A stretch of 64,000 nucleotides of DNA from Paracoccus kondratievae (GTDB taxonomy: Bacteria > Pseudomonadota > Alphaproteobacteria > Rhodobacterales > Rhodobacteraceae), in the NCBI RefSeq assembly GCF_009301415.1, contig NZ_CP045072.1:735001-799000 (forward strand), in the 5' to 3' direction. The translations under genes were made by a program, and so were the position numbers. Under the pieces are notes generated by a model. It ran no database searches, was not told where the DNA came from, and saw only the letters and a list, made by a program, of their open reading frames with translations. Positions 57,256-64,000 of the stretch are shown piece after piece. How positions within the stretch are numbered: position 1 is the stretch's first letter; the number at the start of each line of letters is the position of its first letter.

Positions 57256-58047
57256 ATGACGAATACCGGACGACTGGAGGGCCGCCATGCTTTGCTGACG
57301 GGCACTGCCGGGGGTATCGGCCTTGCCGTGCTTGAGGCCTATCTGGCCGAGGGCGCTCAATGCACCGCAATCGACCTTGCCGATGAACCGTGCGCCGGAA
57401 TTGCGGCGCTGGCCGCGCGCTTTGGGGATCGGCTGGATTATATTGTTGCTGACGTCTCGGACGCGGGGCAAATGCGGCGGGTCGTGGCGGAGGCCGAAAC
57501 GCGCCGTGGTGTCGTGGACCTGCTGTTCAACAATGCCGCGATCTTCGATCTTGCCCCGGTAACCGAGGCGAATGAAGAGATGTTCGACAGGCTGTTCTCG
57601 GTCAACGTCAGGGGCATGTTCTTTACCATGCAGGCGGTGCTGACGCGTATGGTCCAGGCCGGGGTGCGTGGTGCCGTGGTGAACGTTGCCTCTCAGGCCG
57701 GACGACGCGGCGAGCCACTGGTGGCGCATTACTGCGCCTCGAAGGCGGCGGTCATCAGCTATACGCAAAGCGCCGGACTGGCAATGGCCCCTCATGGTAT
57801 TCGCGTGAACGCTGTGGCACCCGGGATCACGGACACGCCGATGTGGCAGACGGTGGATCGGCTTTATGCGCAAAGCATGGGCGTGCCTGCCGGGGAGCCG
57901 ACACGGCAATTCATCGGGGCCGTGCCGATGGGGCGCATGGGGCAGCCGCAGGATCTGACGGGTGCTGCGGTGTTTCTTGCCAGCAATGATGCAGCCTTCA
58001 TCACTTGCCAGACGCTTAATGTCGATGGCGGCACGGTCATGTCATGA
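57256..58047 (+). CDS. short-chain dehydrogenase/reductase, polyol (sorbitol) dehydrogenase-like
   Basis: 263 aa. Nucleotide-binding TGTAGGIG (residues 16-23), NNAA near 93, catalytic Ser in VASQAGRRGE and Tyr/Lys in YCASKAAV. Segments FNNAAIFDLAPVTEANEEMF and AVPMGRMGQPQDLTGAAVFL closely resemble SmoS, the Rhodobacter sorbitol dehydrogenase. It would oxidise a hydroxyl of the imported compound with NAD. 10 bp after the permeases with aggagg before the ATG. Confidence 0.88.
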   Translation: MTNTGRLEGRHALLTGTAGGIGLAVLEAYLAEGAQCTAIDLADEPCAGIAALAARFGDRLDYIVADVSDAGQMRRVVAEAETRRGVVDLLFNNAAIFDLAPVTEANEEMFDRLFSVNVRGMFFTMQAVLTRMVQAGVRGAVVNVASQAGRRGEPLVAHYCASKAAVISYTQSAGLAMAPHGIRVNAVAPGITDTPMWQTVDRLYAQSMGVPAGEPTRQFIGAVPMGRMGQPQDLTGAAVFLASNDAAFITCQTLNVDGGTVMS

Positions 58048-58059
58048 GGAGGGTCGCGA

Positions 58060-59034
58060 ATGTGTGATTGCAACAAGACCCATCCCAGCCCGCATATGAG
58101 CGTATTGCTGGATGGTCTGCCGACGAACTGGGGTCGCTGGGGCGCCGAGGATGAAGTCGGCGCGCTGAATTTTCTTACTCCGGCCGAGGTGATGCGCGGG
58201 GTCGCCTCGGTCCGCAGCGGCAAGATTTTTACGCTACAGGTGCAGATGGGGCATCCCAAGGGCGATCCTGTCTGGCCCGGGCGCCATCCGGCTCAGCGTT
58301 TCAATATCATGGACAAAGGGCATTTTCTTTGCGGCGACGGTCCCGAGTTTCCCGGCGGTCACGAATATGCTGATGACGTGATGTTCCTGTATTTGCAGGG
58401 TTCGACGCAATATGATGCGCTTGGGCACGTCTGGTATGGGGATCAGATCTGGAATGGCTATGATGCGCGCAGCACCTCGGGCGCGCTGAAAAAGGCCAGC
58501 GTTCTGCCCCTTGCCGAGCGTGGCGTGGTAGGTCGCGGGGTGCTGATTGATATTGCCCGCCATCGTGGCAAAGCCGTTCTGGAAAAGGGCGAGACCTTTA
58601 ACCATCTCGACCTTGAGGCTGTGGCCAAGGCTCAGGGCATCGAGATCCTGCCCCATGACATCTTGCTGGTCCGCACGGGTTGGATCGGTTCATTTTACGA
58701 CCGCGATCCGGCGGAATTCTATAACGATTTTCGTGAGCCAGGGCTGACCTTCAGCCGCGAGCTGGTCGAGTGGTTTCATGAGCGCGAGATTGCGAATCTT
58801 GTCACCGACACGATCGCGAATGAGGTCACCTCGGACCCAGAAACCGGCGTGGTCGTGCCACTTCACTGCGCGCTGATGCGCAACCTCGGTATCGCTTTCA
58901 CTGAAATTGCGGCGCTTGACGCCCTTGCCGAGGACTGCGCGGCGGACGGGCAGTGGACGTTCCTTTACACGGCTGCGCCGCTGAAAGTCGTCGGTGGTTC
59001 TGGAGCGCCGGTCAATCCCGTCGTCATCAAGTAA
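58060..59034 (+). CDS. cyclase-family (kynurenine formamidase-like) hydrolase
   Basis: 324 aa. The cyclase-family core is TPAEVMRGVASVRSGKIFTL ... QGSTQYDALGHVWYG. The metal-binding motif of the family is HxGTHxDxxxH; here the first two His are replaced (QGSTQYDALGH), leaving Asp and the last His, which is seen in a distinct subgroup. Members hydrolyse cyclic amides, lactones or related bonds. It sits between two dehydrogenase genes and a lactonase-like hydrolase, so a ring-opening step is plausible. Confidence 0.82.
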   Translation: MCDCNKTHPSPHMSVLLDGLPTNWGRWGAEDEVGALNFLTPAEVMRGVASVRSGKIFTLQVQMGHPKGDPVWPGRHPAQRFNIMDKGHFLCGDGPEFPGGHEYADDVMFLYLQGSTQYDALGHVWYGDQIWNGYDARSTSGALKKASVLPLAERGVVGRGVLIDIARHRGKAVLEKGETFNHLDLEAVAKAQGIEILPHDILLVRTGWIGSFYDRDPAEFYNDFREPGLTFSRELVEWFHEREIANLVTDTIANEVTSDPETGVVVPLHCALMRNLGIAFTEIAALDALAEDCAADGQWTFLYTAAPLKVVGGSGAPVNPVVIK

Positions 59035-59050
59035 ATCAACGGAGGCTGAG

Positions 59051-59866
59051 ATGCCAAGATCCATCATCGCCGTAAACGGCACTCATCTTTTTGTCGAGGA
59101 CAGCGGCGAGCCGGACCTGCCGGTGATGCTGTGCCTGCATTCCCTGTTTCTGGATTCGCGCATGTTCGACGGATTGGCCGCGTATTTTACCGGCGAATAC
59201 CGCATCATTCGGCCCGAGTTCCGGGGACAGGGCCGCAGCGATCTGTCTGATGCCGAGATCATCACCATGGATGACGCCGCCGGGGACATGCTGGCGCTGA
59301 TCAATCTGTTGGGTCTGCGCGATATTCGTCTGGTCGCGCAGTCCATGGGCGGCGACGTCGGTGTGCGCATGATCCACGCTCGGCCTGAGCTGTTTCGCAG
59401 TTGGATCATGCTTGGCTCATCTGTACAGGAAGAGGATCGGGCCAAGATCGCACGTCTGCGCGCCTGGGTCGATCATGCGGGCGAGATGGGCTTCATCAAC
59501 CAGGCGCTGGATGAAACGATGGAGATCATGCTGGGTGCCAGTACCCGCAGCGATCCTGCCAAGGCCGACCTCGTCGCCCTGTGGCAAGACCGGATCAGTG
59601 CCGTGCCGCGACGGCTGCTGCCGGCGATGCGCGGAGTGATCGAGCGCGAGGACGCCTTGCATCTTCTGGATGGCATGACCCTGCCTGTTTTGCTGGTCAA
59701 CGGCGAAGAGGATTTCCAGCGCCCTCCGGAATGGGCCTGGCAATGTGCAGACCGTCTGGCGAATGCCGAGGTGATGGTGGTGCCCAAGACCGGCCACAGC
59801 CCGACGCTCGAGGCGCCCGAGATCGTGTTGCCCCGCGTCCGCTCCTTTCTTGCAGCCCATCGCTAG
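59051..59866 (+). CDS. alpha/beta-hydrolase
   Basis: 271 aa from ATG at 59051 (ggaggctg upstream). Nucleophile elbow AQSMGGD with Ser near residue 99, acid candidate near VNGEED (about 215-220), and catalytic His in PKTGHSPTLE. The profile is close to 3-oxoadipate enol-lactonase-like proteins. The role may be hydrolysis of a lactone produced by one of the dehydrogenases. No signal peptide, so cytoplasmic. Confidence 0.87.
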   Translation: MPRSIIAVNGTHLFVEDSGEPDLPVMLCLHSLFLDSRMFDGLAAYFTGEYRIIRPEFRGQGRSDLSDAEIITMDDAAGDMLALINLLGLRDIRLVAQSMGGDVGVRMIHARPELFRSWIMLGSSVQEEDRAKIARLRAWVDHAGEMGFINQALDETMEIMLGASTRSDPAKADLVALWQDRISAVPRRLLPAMRGVIEREDALHLLDGMTLPVLLVNGEEDFQRPPEWAWQCADRLANAEVMVVPKTGHSPTLEAPEIVLPRVRSFLAAHR

Positions 59867-59938
59867 ACTTGGCCCGACGCCGGTCGGGTGAGAGGGGCGC
59901 CCGGCCGTTTTTGTCAAATCAATCAAGGGAGGCTCGAC

Positions 59939-61543
59939 TTGGCCGACTATATTATCGTGGGCGGAGGATCCGCCGGCAGTGCCGTGGCCGGTCGTCTGGC
60001 CGAGGCCGGCGCAAAGGTGCTGGTTCTGGAATCCGGGCCGCGGGACCGTAACCCGCTGATCCATATCCCGGCAGGTTTCGTGAAGCTGTTGGACAGCAAG
60101 CTGCTTTATCACTACGCAACCGAGGCGCAGGCGGGGCTTGATGGCCGTCGCCCCGTGTTGCCGCAAGGCCATGTCCTTGGTGGTGGCGGCTCGGTCAATG
60201 CAACGGTTTATATTCGGGGCCAGCGCAGTGATTACGATGGCTGGGCTCAGGACGGAGCAGATGGCTGGTCCTATCGCGACGTCCTGCCCTATTTCCGCCG
60301 GGCCGAGGATAACGACCGGCTTGCGGACGAATATCATGGCAATGGGGGGCCGCTGGGGGTTTCAGACCTGCGCCATGTCAATGAGCTGACCCGGGCTTTC
60401 CTGCGGGGCGCCCAGCAGGCCGGTATTCCGCTGACGAATGATTTCAACGGGGCGCGGCAACGTGGGGTCGGGCTGAACCAGACCACGACGCGGAATGGTC
60501 GCCGCTGTTCTGCCGCGGTCGGCTATCTGCGGCCGGCATTGCGGACCGGCAACTTGGAGATCCGCACCGGCTGTCAGGTCATTCGTATCCTGCTTGAAGG
60601 CGACCGCGCTGTCGGTGTGGAATATACCCACAACGGCAAGCTGGAATGTGCGCGCGCCGGTTGTGAGGTGATCTTGTCCGGCGGTGCAATTCAGACCCCG
60701 AAACTGCTGATGCTGTCGGGCATCGGTCCCGAGGCCGAGTTGCAAAGACACGGCATTGCGGTCAAGCAGCGGCTGGAAGGTGTCGGTCAGAACCTGCAGG
60801 ACCACCTTGAATTTCCGGCGATTCGCTTCTGCACCGGCCGCTATGGCTATTTTGGCGAAGATGGTCCGCTGCGTTCGATCAAGAATGGCTTGCAATATCT
60901 GTTGTTCGGCACTGGGCCGGTCATGTCCAATGTCACCGAGGCTTGTGCCTTTGTGAATGTGGATGACCCCGAGCAAGAGCCAAACATCCAGATGCATTTC
61001 GTGCCTATCGTCTTCATGGAGGGCTATGTCCAGCAGCCGATCAAACGTGCGGGGGTCACGATCAACCCTTGCGTGCTGCGTCCTGAAAGCAGGGGTGAGG
61101 TCCGGCTGCGTTGCGCTGATCCTGAAGCTCTGCCTGTTGTCGATCCGCGTTATCTTACCGCTCCCGGGGATATGCGCCTGTCGCTGAAAGGATTGGCTTG
61201 CGCCCGGCATATCCTGACCCAGTCTGCCTTTGCCCCTTACGTCGAAAAGGCCGAGGCTTTTCCCGGTGAAGACGTGCAGGACGAAGCCTCGTTGCGGGCT
61301 TACATCAGGTCGCGTGGAAAAACGGTTTATCATCCGGTCGGCACCTGTCGCATGGGCAAGGATGACCGCGCGGTCGTGGATCCGGAACTGCGGGTCAGGG
61401 GGCTGCGTAACCTGCGGATCGTCGATAACTCGGTCATGCCCAGTCTGATCTCCGGCAACACCAACGCGACGGCAATCATGATCGGTGAAAAGGCCTCGGA
61501 CCTGATCCGGGGGCTGCCTCCGCTGCCGGCCTCGAACGCCTGA
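59939..61543 (+). CDS. GMC-family FAD oxidoreductase (choline dehydrogenase-like)
   Basis: 534 aa from a TTG at 59939 (read as Met), with aagggagg 6 bases upstream; the longer frame to 59888 is not supported. FAD-binding GGGSAGSAVAGRL, GMC signature 1 GHVLGGGGSVNATVYIRGQ, signature 2 SGGAIQTPKLLMLSGIGP, and catalytic His region VYHPVGTCRMG. It oxidises a primary alcohol or polyol, passing electrons to a quinone or acceptor. Product aldehyde may go to the aldehyde dehydrogenase encoded at 62292. Confidence 0.92.
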   Translation: MADYIIVGGGSAGSAVAGRLAEAGAKVLVLESGPRDRNPLIHIPAGFVKLLDSKLLYHYATEAQAGLDGRRPVLPQGHVLGGGGSVNATVYIRGQRSDYDGWAQDGADGWSYRDVLPYFRRAEDNDRLADEYHGNGGPLGVSDLRHVNELTRAFLRGAQQAGIPLTNDFNGARQRGVGLNQTTTRNGRRCSAAVGYLRPALRTGNLEIRTGCQVIRILLEGDRAVGVEYTHNGKLECARAGCEVILSGGAIQTPKLLMLSGIGPEAELQRHGIAVKQRLEGVGQNLQDHLEFPAIRFCTGRYGYFGEDGPLRSIKNGLQYLLFGTGPVMSNVTEACAFVNVDDPEQEPNIQMHFVPIVFMEGYVQQPIKRAGVTINPCVLRPESRGEVRLRCADPEALPVVDPRYLTAPGDMRLSLKGLACARHILTQSAFAPYVEKAEAFPGEDVQDEASLRAYIRSRGKTVYHPVGTCRMGKDDRAVVDPELRVRGLRNLRIVDNSVMPSLISGNTNATAIMIGEKASDLIRGLPPLPASNA

Positions 61544-61599
61544 AGCCCTTGTCGCGCAGTTGGGAGGATGCCAAAACGGTTGGGAGGTGAGGTGTAGTG

Positions 61600-62271
61600 A
61601 TGACGGCATTGAACAAGATCGCCAAGAGCAATCTTTCCGAGCAGGTCTACAGCTCGATCCGCGAGTCGTTGATGGAGGGGCGCTATCAGCCCGGTGACCG
61701 GCTGACCATCGCCAGTCTGGCCGAACAGCTTGGCGTCTCGATCACGCCGGTGCGCGAGGCGATCTTTCGCCTCGTGACCGAGCGGGCGCTGGAAATGCGT
61801 GCGGCAACCTCGATCCATGTCCGCCGCCTGACCCCCGAAGAGCTGCGCGAAATCCAGACCATCCGTCATCACATCGAGGGCGAGGCTTCCGCGCAGGCGG
61901 CGCTTCGCATCTCGCCCTCCGAACTGAGAGAGCTGGAAAAACTGCAGGCTGCATTCTCACGTGCGGCGGCGACGGACCCTGTCGAGGCCTCGCGTCTGAA
62001 CCGTGAATTCCATTTCCGGGTCGCCGAGGCCGGCGAGATGCCGCAGATGCTGGCGATCATCGAAGGTATGTGGGCGCAGATGGGGCCGCTCATCCACATG
62101 TATCACCTCAATACTCCGCGCAGGGTGCTGGTCAGCGAGGATCACGGCCATTATCCGGTGCTGCGCGCACTTGCAGCCAGGGATCCCGAGGCGGCACGGC
62201 AGGCCATTCAGGCCGATATTGGTGTCGGCAGCGTCATGGTTGACTGGCTGGAAACCAACGGGGTGGTATGA
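61600..62271 (+). CDS. GntR-family regulator with FCD domain
   Basis: 223 aa from ATG at 61600 (GTG at 61597 alternative). The N-terminal winged HTH is NLSEQVYSSIRESLMEGRYQ ... LAEQLGVSITPVREAIFRLV; the FCD domain has RNREFHFRVAEAG-like metal/ligand residues (SRLNREFHFRVAE). Such regulators respond to a pathway intermediate and repress sugar-acid or polyol operons. Palindromes matching between 52545 and 63819 are its likely operators. Last gene of the rightward operon. Confidence 0.92.
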   Translation: MTALNKIAKSNLSEQVYSSIRESLMEGRYQPGDRLTIASLAEQLGVSITPVREAIFRLVTERALEMRAATSIHVRRLTPEELREIQTIRHHIEGEASAQAALRISPSELRELEKLQAAFSRAAATDPVEASRLNREFHFRVAEAGEMPQMLAIIEGMWAQMGPLIHMYHLNTPRRVLVSEDHGHYPVLRALAARDPEAARQAIQADIGVGSVMVDWLETNGVV

Positions 62272-62284
62272 ACCAGCCCCGTTG
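62256..62284. terminator. convergent hairpin between gntR and the aldehyde dehydrogenase gene
   Basis: Arms caacgggg (62256-62263) and ccccgttg (62277-62284), with inner tgg/cca pairing, lie across the 20-bp gap of two converging genes. No T-run follows on either strand, so termination is plausible but unproven. Confidence 0.4.
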
Positions 62285-62291
62285 ATCAGTC

Positions 62292-63788
62292 TTAAAGCTC
62301 GATCCAGGTTGTTTTCAGCTCGGTATATTTATCCAGCGCGTGCAGTGATTTATCGCGACCGTTACCGGATTGCTTGAAACCTCCAAAGGGTACTGTCACG
62401 TCGCCGTGGTCATAGCAATTGACCCAGACCGTTCCTGCACGTAGCCGGCGGGCCATTCTGTGCGCCCTTGACAGATCGCGGGTCCAGACCGCTGCGGCCA
62501 GCCCGTAACTGCTGTCATTGGCGACCCGCGCCGCCTCCTCGTCATTGGCGACGGTGATGGCTGAAAGGACGGGGCCAAAGATTTCTTCTCGCGCAATGGT
62601 CATGTCGTTCGTCACATCGGCAAAGATCGTCGGATTGACGTAGTAGCCATCAAGCGGCGTCTGTGGCCGGTTACCGCCAAGGATAAGCTTTGCGCCTTCC
62701 TCTTGTCCCTTGGCGATATAGCTCTCGACCCGGTTGCGATGGTCGGCTTCGACCAACGCACCCATGCGCGTTTCGGGGTTCAACGGATCGCCCGGTCGGA
62801 TGGCTTTGGCGGTGTCCACCACGATTTCCAGAAACTCGTCGCGGATGCGCTCTGACAGGATCAGGCGCGATGGTGCGACACAGACTTCACCCTGGTTGAA
62901 GCAGATGGCCGTGGCTGCACGTTCTGCGGCGGCGCGCAGCTCGGGAACGTCGTCCAGAATGATGTTGGGGGATTTTCCGCCGCACTCCAGCCAGACCCGC
63001 TTCATGTTCGACTGCCCGGCATATTGCAGGAACAGCTTCCCGACCTCGCCCGAGCCGGTAAAGGCGACGCAGTCCACATCCATATGCAAACCCAGTGCCT
63101 TGCCCGCGGTCGGACCGAATCCGGGCAGTACGTTGAACACACCGTCCGGAATGCCGGCTTCGGCGGCAAGTTCGGCCAGGCGGATCGCAGTCAGCGGCGA
63201 TTGTTCGGCAGGTTTGAGAATGACCGAGTTGCCGGCGGCCAGGGCAGGGGCCAGCTTCCATGCGGCCATAAGCATTGGAAAGTTCCAGGGAACCACTGCT
63301 GCCACCACGCCGATCGCTTCACGCGTGATCAGACCCAGCTGGCCAGGACCAGTGGGGGCAATCTCGTCATAAAGCTTGTCGGAACACTCTGCGTACCATT
63401 GCAGCGTCTCCAGCACGACATGCACGTCGATGGCGCGGCTTTCGGCAATGGGCTTGCCCATGTCCAGTGTTTCCAGAACAGCAAGCTGGTCCATGTCACG
63501 CTCGAACAGTTCAGCAAAGCGAAGCAAGACGCGTTTGCGATCCTTGGGAGCCATGTCGCGCCAGACCCCGGTCTCAAACGCGCGGCGGGCGGCCAGGACA
63601 GCACGGTCAACGTCCTCTGTATCACAAGAGGCGACTTGCGCGATGACTTGACCGTCGCGGGGCGAGATATTGTCAAATGTGGCGCCGGACGCTGCATCGA
63701 CGAACCGGCCGTCGATAAATGCCTGCCCGTTCAATGCCAGCTTGGCCCGGATCGCGGCAATGTCGGATTTCGTCAGGGAAAGGGTCAC
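62292..63788 (-). CDS. aldehyde dehydrogenase (PuuC-like)
   Basis: 498 aa. Catalytic Glu in LECGGKSP and Cys in NQGEVCVAPSR, with NAD-binding FTGSGEVGK and the family block EEIFGPVLSAITV. It oxidises an aldehyde to the acid with NAD(P). The region before the ATG (63788) contains the same palindrome as the divergent transketolase, so it is likely controlled with it by the GntR protein. PuuC-like similarity does not fix the substrate. Confidence 0.93.
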   Translation of the reverse strand: MTLSLTKSDIAAIRAKLALNGQAFIDGRFVDAASGATFDNISPRDGQVIAQVASCDTEDVDRAVLAARRAFETGVWRDMAPKDRKRVLLRFAELFERDMDQLAVLETLDMGKPIAESRAIDVHVVLETLQWYAECSDKLYDEIAPTGPGQLGLITREAIGVVAAVVPWNFPMLMAAWKLAPALAAGNSVILKPAEQSPLTAIRLAELAAEAGIPDGVFNVLPGFGPTAGKALGLHMDVDCVAFTGSGEVGKLFLQYAGQSNMKRVWLECGGKSPNIILDDVPELRAAAERAATAICFNQGEVCVAPSRLILSERIRDEFLEIVVDTAKAIRPGDPLNPETRMGALVEADHRNRVESYIAKGQEEGAKLILGGNRPQTPLDGYYVNPTIFADVTNDMTIAREEIFGPVLSAITVANDEEAARVANDSSYGLAAAVWTRDLSRAHRMARRLRAGTVWVNCYDHGDVTVPFGGFKQSGNGRDKSLHALDKYTELKTTWIEL

Positions 63789-63818
63789 TTCCTATCCTCC
63801 CATTTGTTAGTGACATAT

Positions 63819-63830
63819 ATCATATATGAT
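63819..63830. promoter_or_regulatory. palindrome in the divergent promoter (likely GntR operator)
   Basis: Perfect 12-bp palindrome atcatatatgat. It matches atcatatatcat at 52552-52563, upstream of the uptake operon, in 11 of 12 positions. It lies 31 bp upstream of the aldehyde dehydrogenase start and 56 bp upstream of the transketolase start, where one repressor could control both. Confidence 0.65.
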
Positions 63831-63886
63831 GTTAAGAAGGGGAGACACAAGGATTCGTTGCCAGCGGAGCAACAGGAGGAGAAGCG

Positions 63887-64000
63887 GTGACCGCACCCAT
63901 CAGAAATGACTTTCGTCCGAGCGAGGCCGAGATTGCATATCTTCGCGACCGTGCTCAATTCGTGCGGCTAGAGACCATTCGGCTGATCGAGATCGCCAAG
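63887..64000 (+). CDS. transketolase N-terminal subunit, start only (runs off the window)
   Basis: 38 codons from a GTG at 63887 (aggagga 6 bases upstream). AYLRDRAQFVRLETIRLIEI is the opening of the transketolase alpha-subunit, normally followed by a GH motif. The split-type transketolase subunit would pair with a C-terminal subunit just beyond the window. It suggests that the imported compound ends as a ketose phosphate or similar. Identification rests on a short fragment. Confidence 0.65.
   Translation, partial: MTAPIRNDFRPSEAEIAYLRDRAQFVRLETIRLIEIAK

Noticed and set aside
60362..61609. 415-codon minus-strand frame opposite the GMC oxidoreductase
   Set aside because: Mirror frame; the plus frame has both GMC signatures.

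Overview
The window looks like an alphaproteobacterial chromosome, probably Rhodobacterales or Hyphomicrobiales. It opens with the 3' part of a 23S rRNA gene, then 5S rRNA and an initiator tRNA (C1:A72 mismatch, CAU anticodon). The sugar-uptake region near the end carries a sorbitol-dehydrogenase-like SDR resembling SmoS of Rhodobacter, which fits a Paracoccus/Rhodobacter-type host. The genus is inference.

From about 2.05 to 37.88 kb lies an integrative and conjugative element (ICE) inserted in the 3' end of the initiator tRNA gene. Its ends are marked by a 14-bp direct repeat (2052-2065 and 37871-37884). The layout is: serine recombinase plus a toxin-antitoxin pair on the minus strand; a maintenance region with a DNA adenine methylase, an excisionase-like HTH gene, a RepA-like initiator with origin-like repeats, and a C5 methylase; a DUF2840/TraF/DUF736/lytic transglycosylase/methylase transfer-prep operon; a VirD2-type relaxase that carries a frameshift; a cargo module (TetR, MFS pump, LysR); the conjugation operon traG-copG-trbBCDEJKLFGI-DUF2274; and a lower-GC three-gene block (OLD-type ATPase/TOPRIM, PD-(D/E)xK nuclease, Ski2-like helicase) that looks like an anti-phage system related to Hachiman with an added OLD gene. 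That block sits behind decayed trbC/trbJ scraps, suggesting it was recombined in at the end of the trb operon.

Directly beyond the right repeat, a recombinase C-terminal remnant shows that a second, decayed element had used the same attachment site. It is followed by a copper-resistance island (38.4-51.1 kb). A leftward operon encodes CopA ATPase, glutaredoxin, a ferredoxin-type reductase, CueR and a small protein. A rightward set encodes CopZ, a DUF305 protein and a multicopper oxidase, then an RND efflux pair. Three near-identical CueR-type boxes drive these units. The outer-membrane partner of the RND pump is a pseudogene (internal amber codon, then interrupted near an IS5/IS903-type transposase fragment), and a frameshifted small membrane-protein gene follows.

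From 52.5 kb to the end is a catabolic operon: ribose-class (CUT2) ABC importer, polyol-type SDR, cyclase-family hydrolase, alpha/beta hydrolase, GMC oxidoreductase, and an FCD-type GntR regulator, with a convergent aldehyde dehydrogenase and a divergent transketolase start. Near-identical short palindromes sit before both transcription units and are probably the GntR operators. The substrate is not identifiable from sequence; a polyol or sugar-like compound is most likely.

Several ICE genes (DUF2285-type regulator, C5 methylase, relaxase) and one flanking gene have one- or two-base frameshifts, three of them in C-runs. This could be real decay or a consensus error in the assembly, and it affects whether the element is judged functional.
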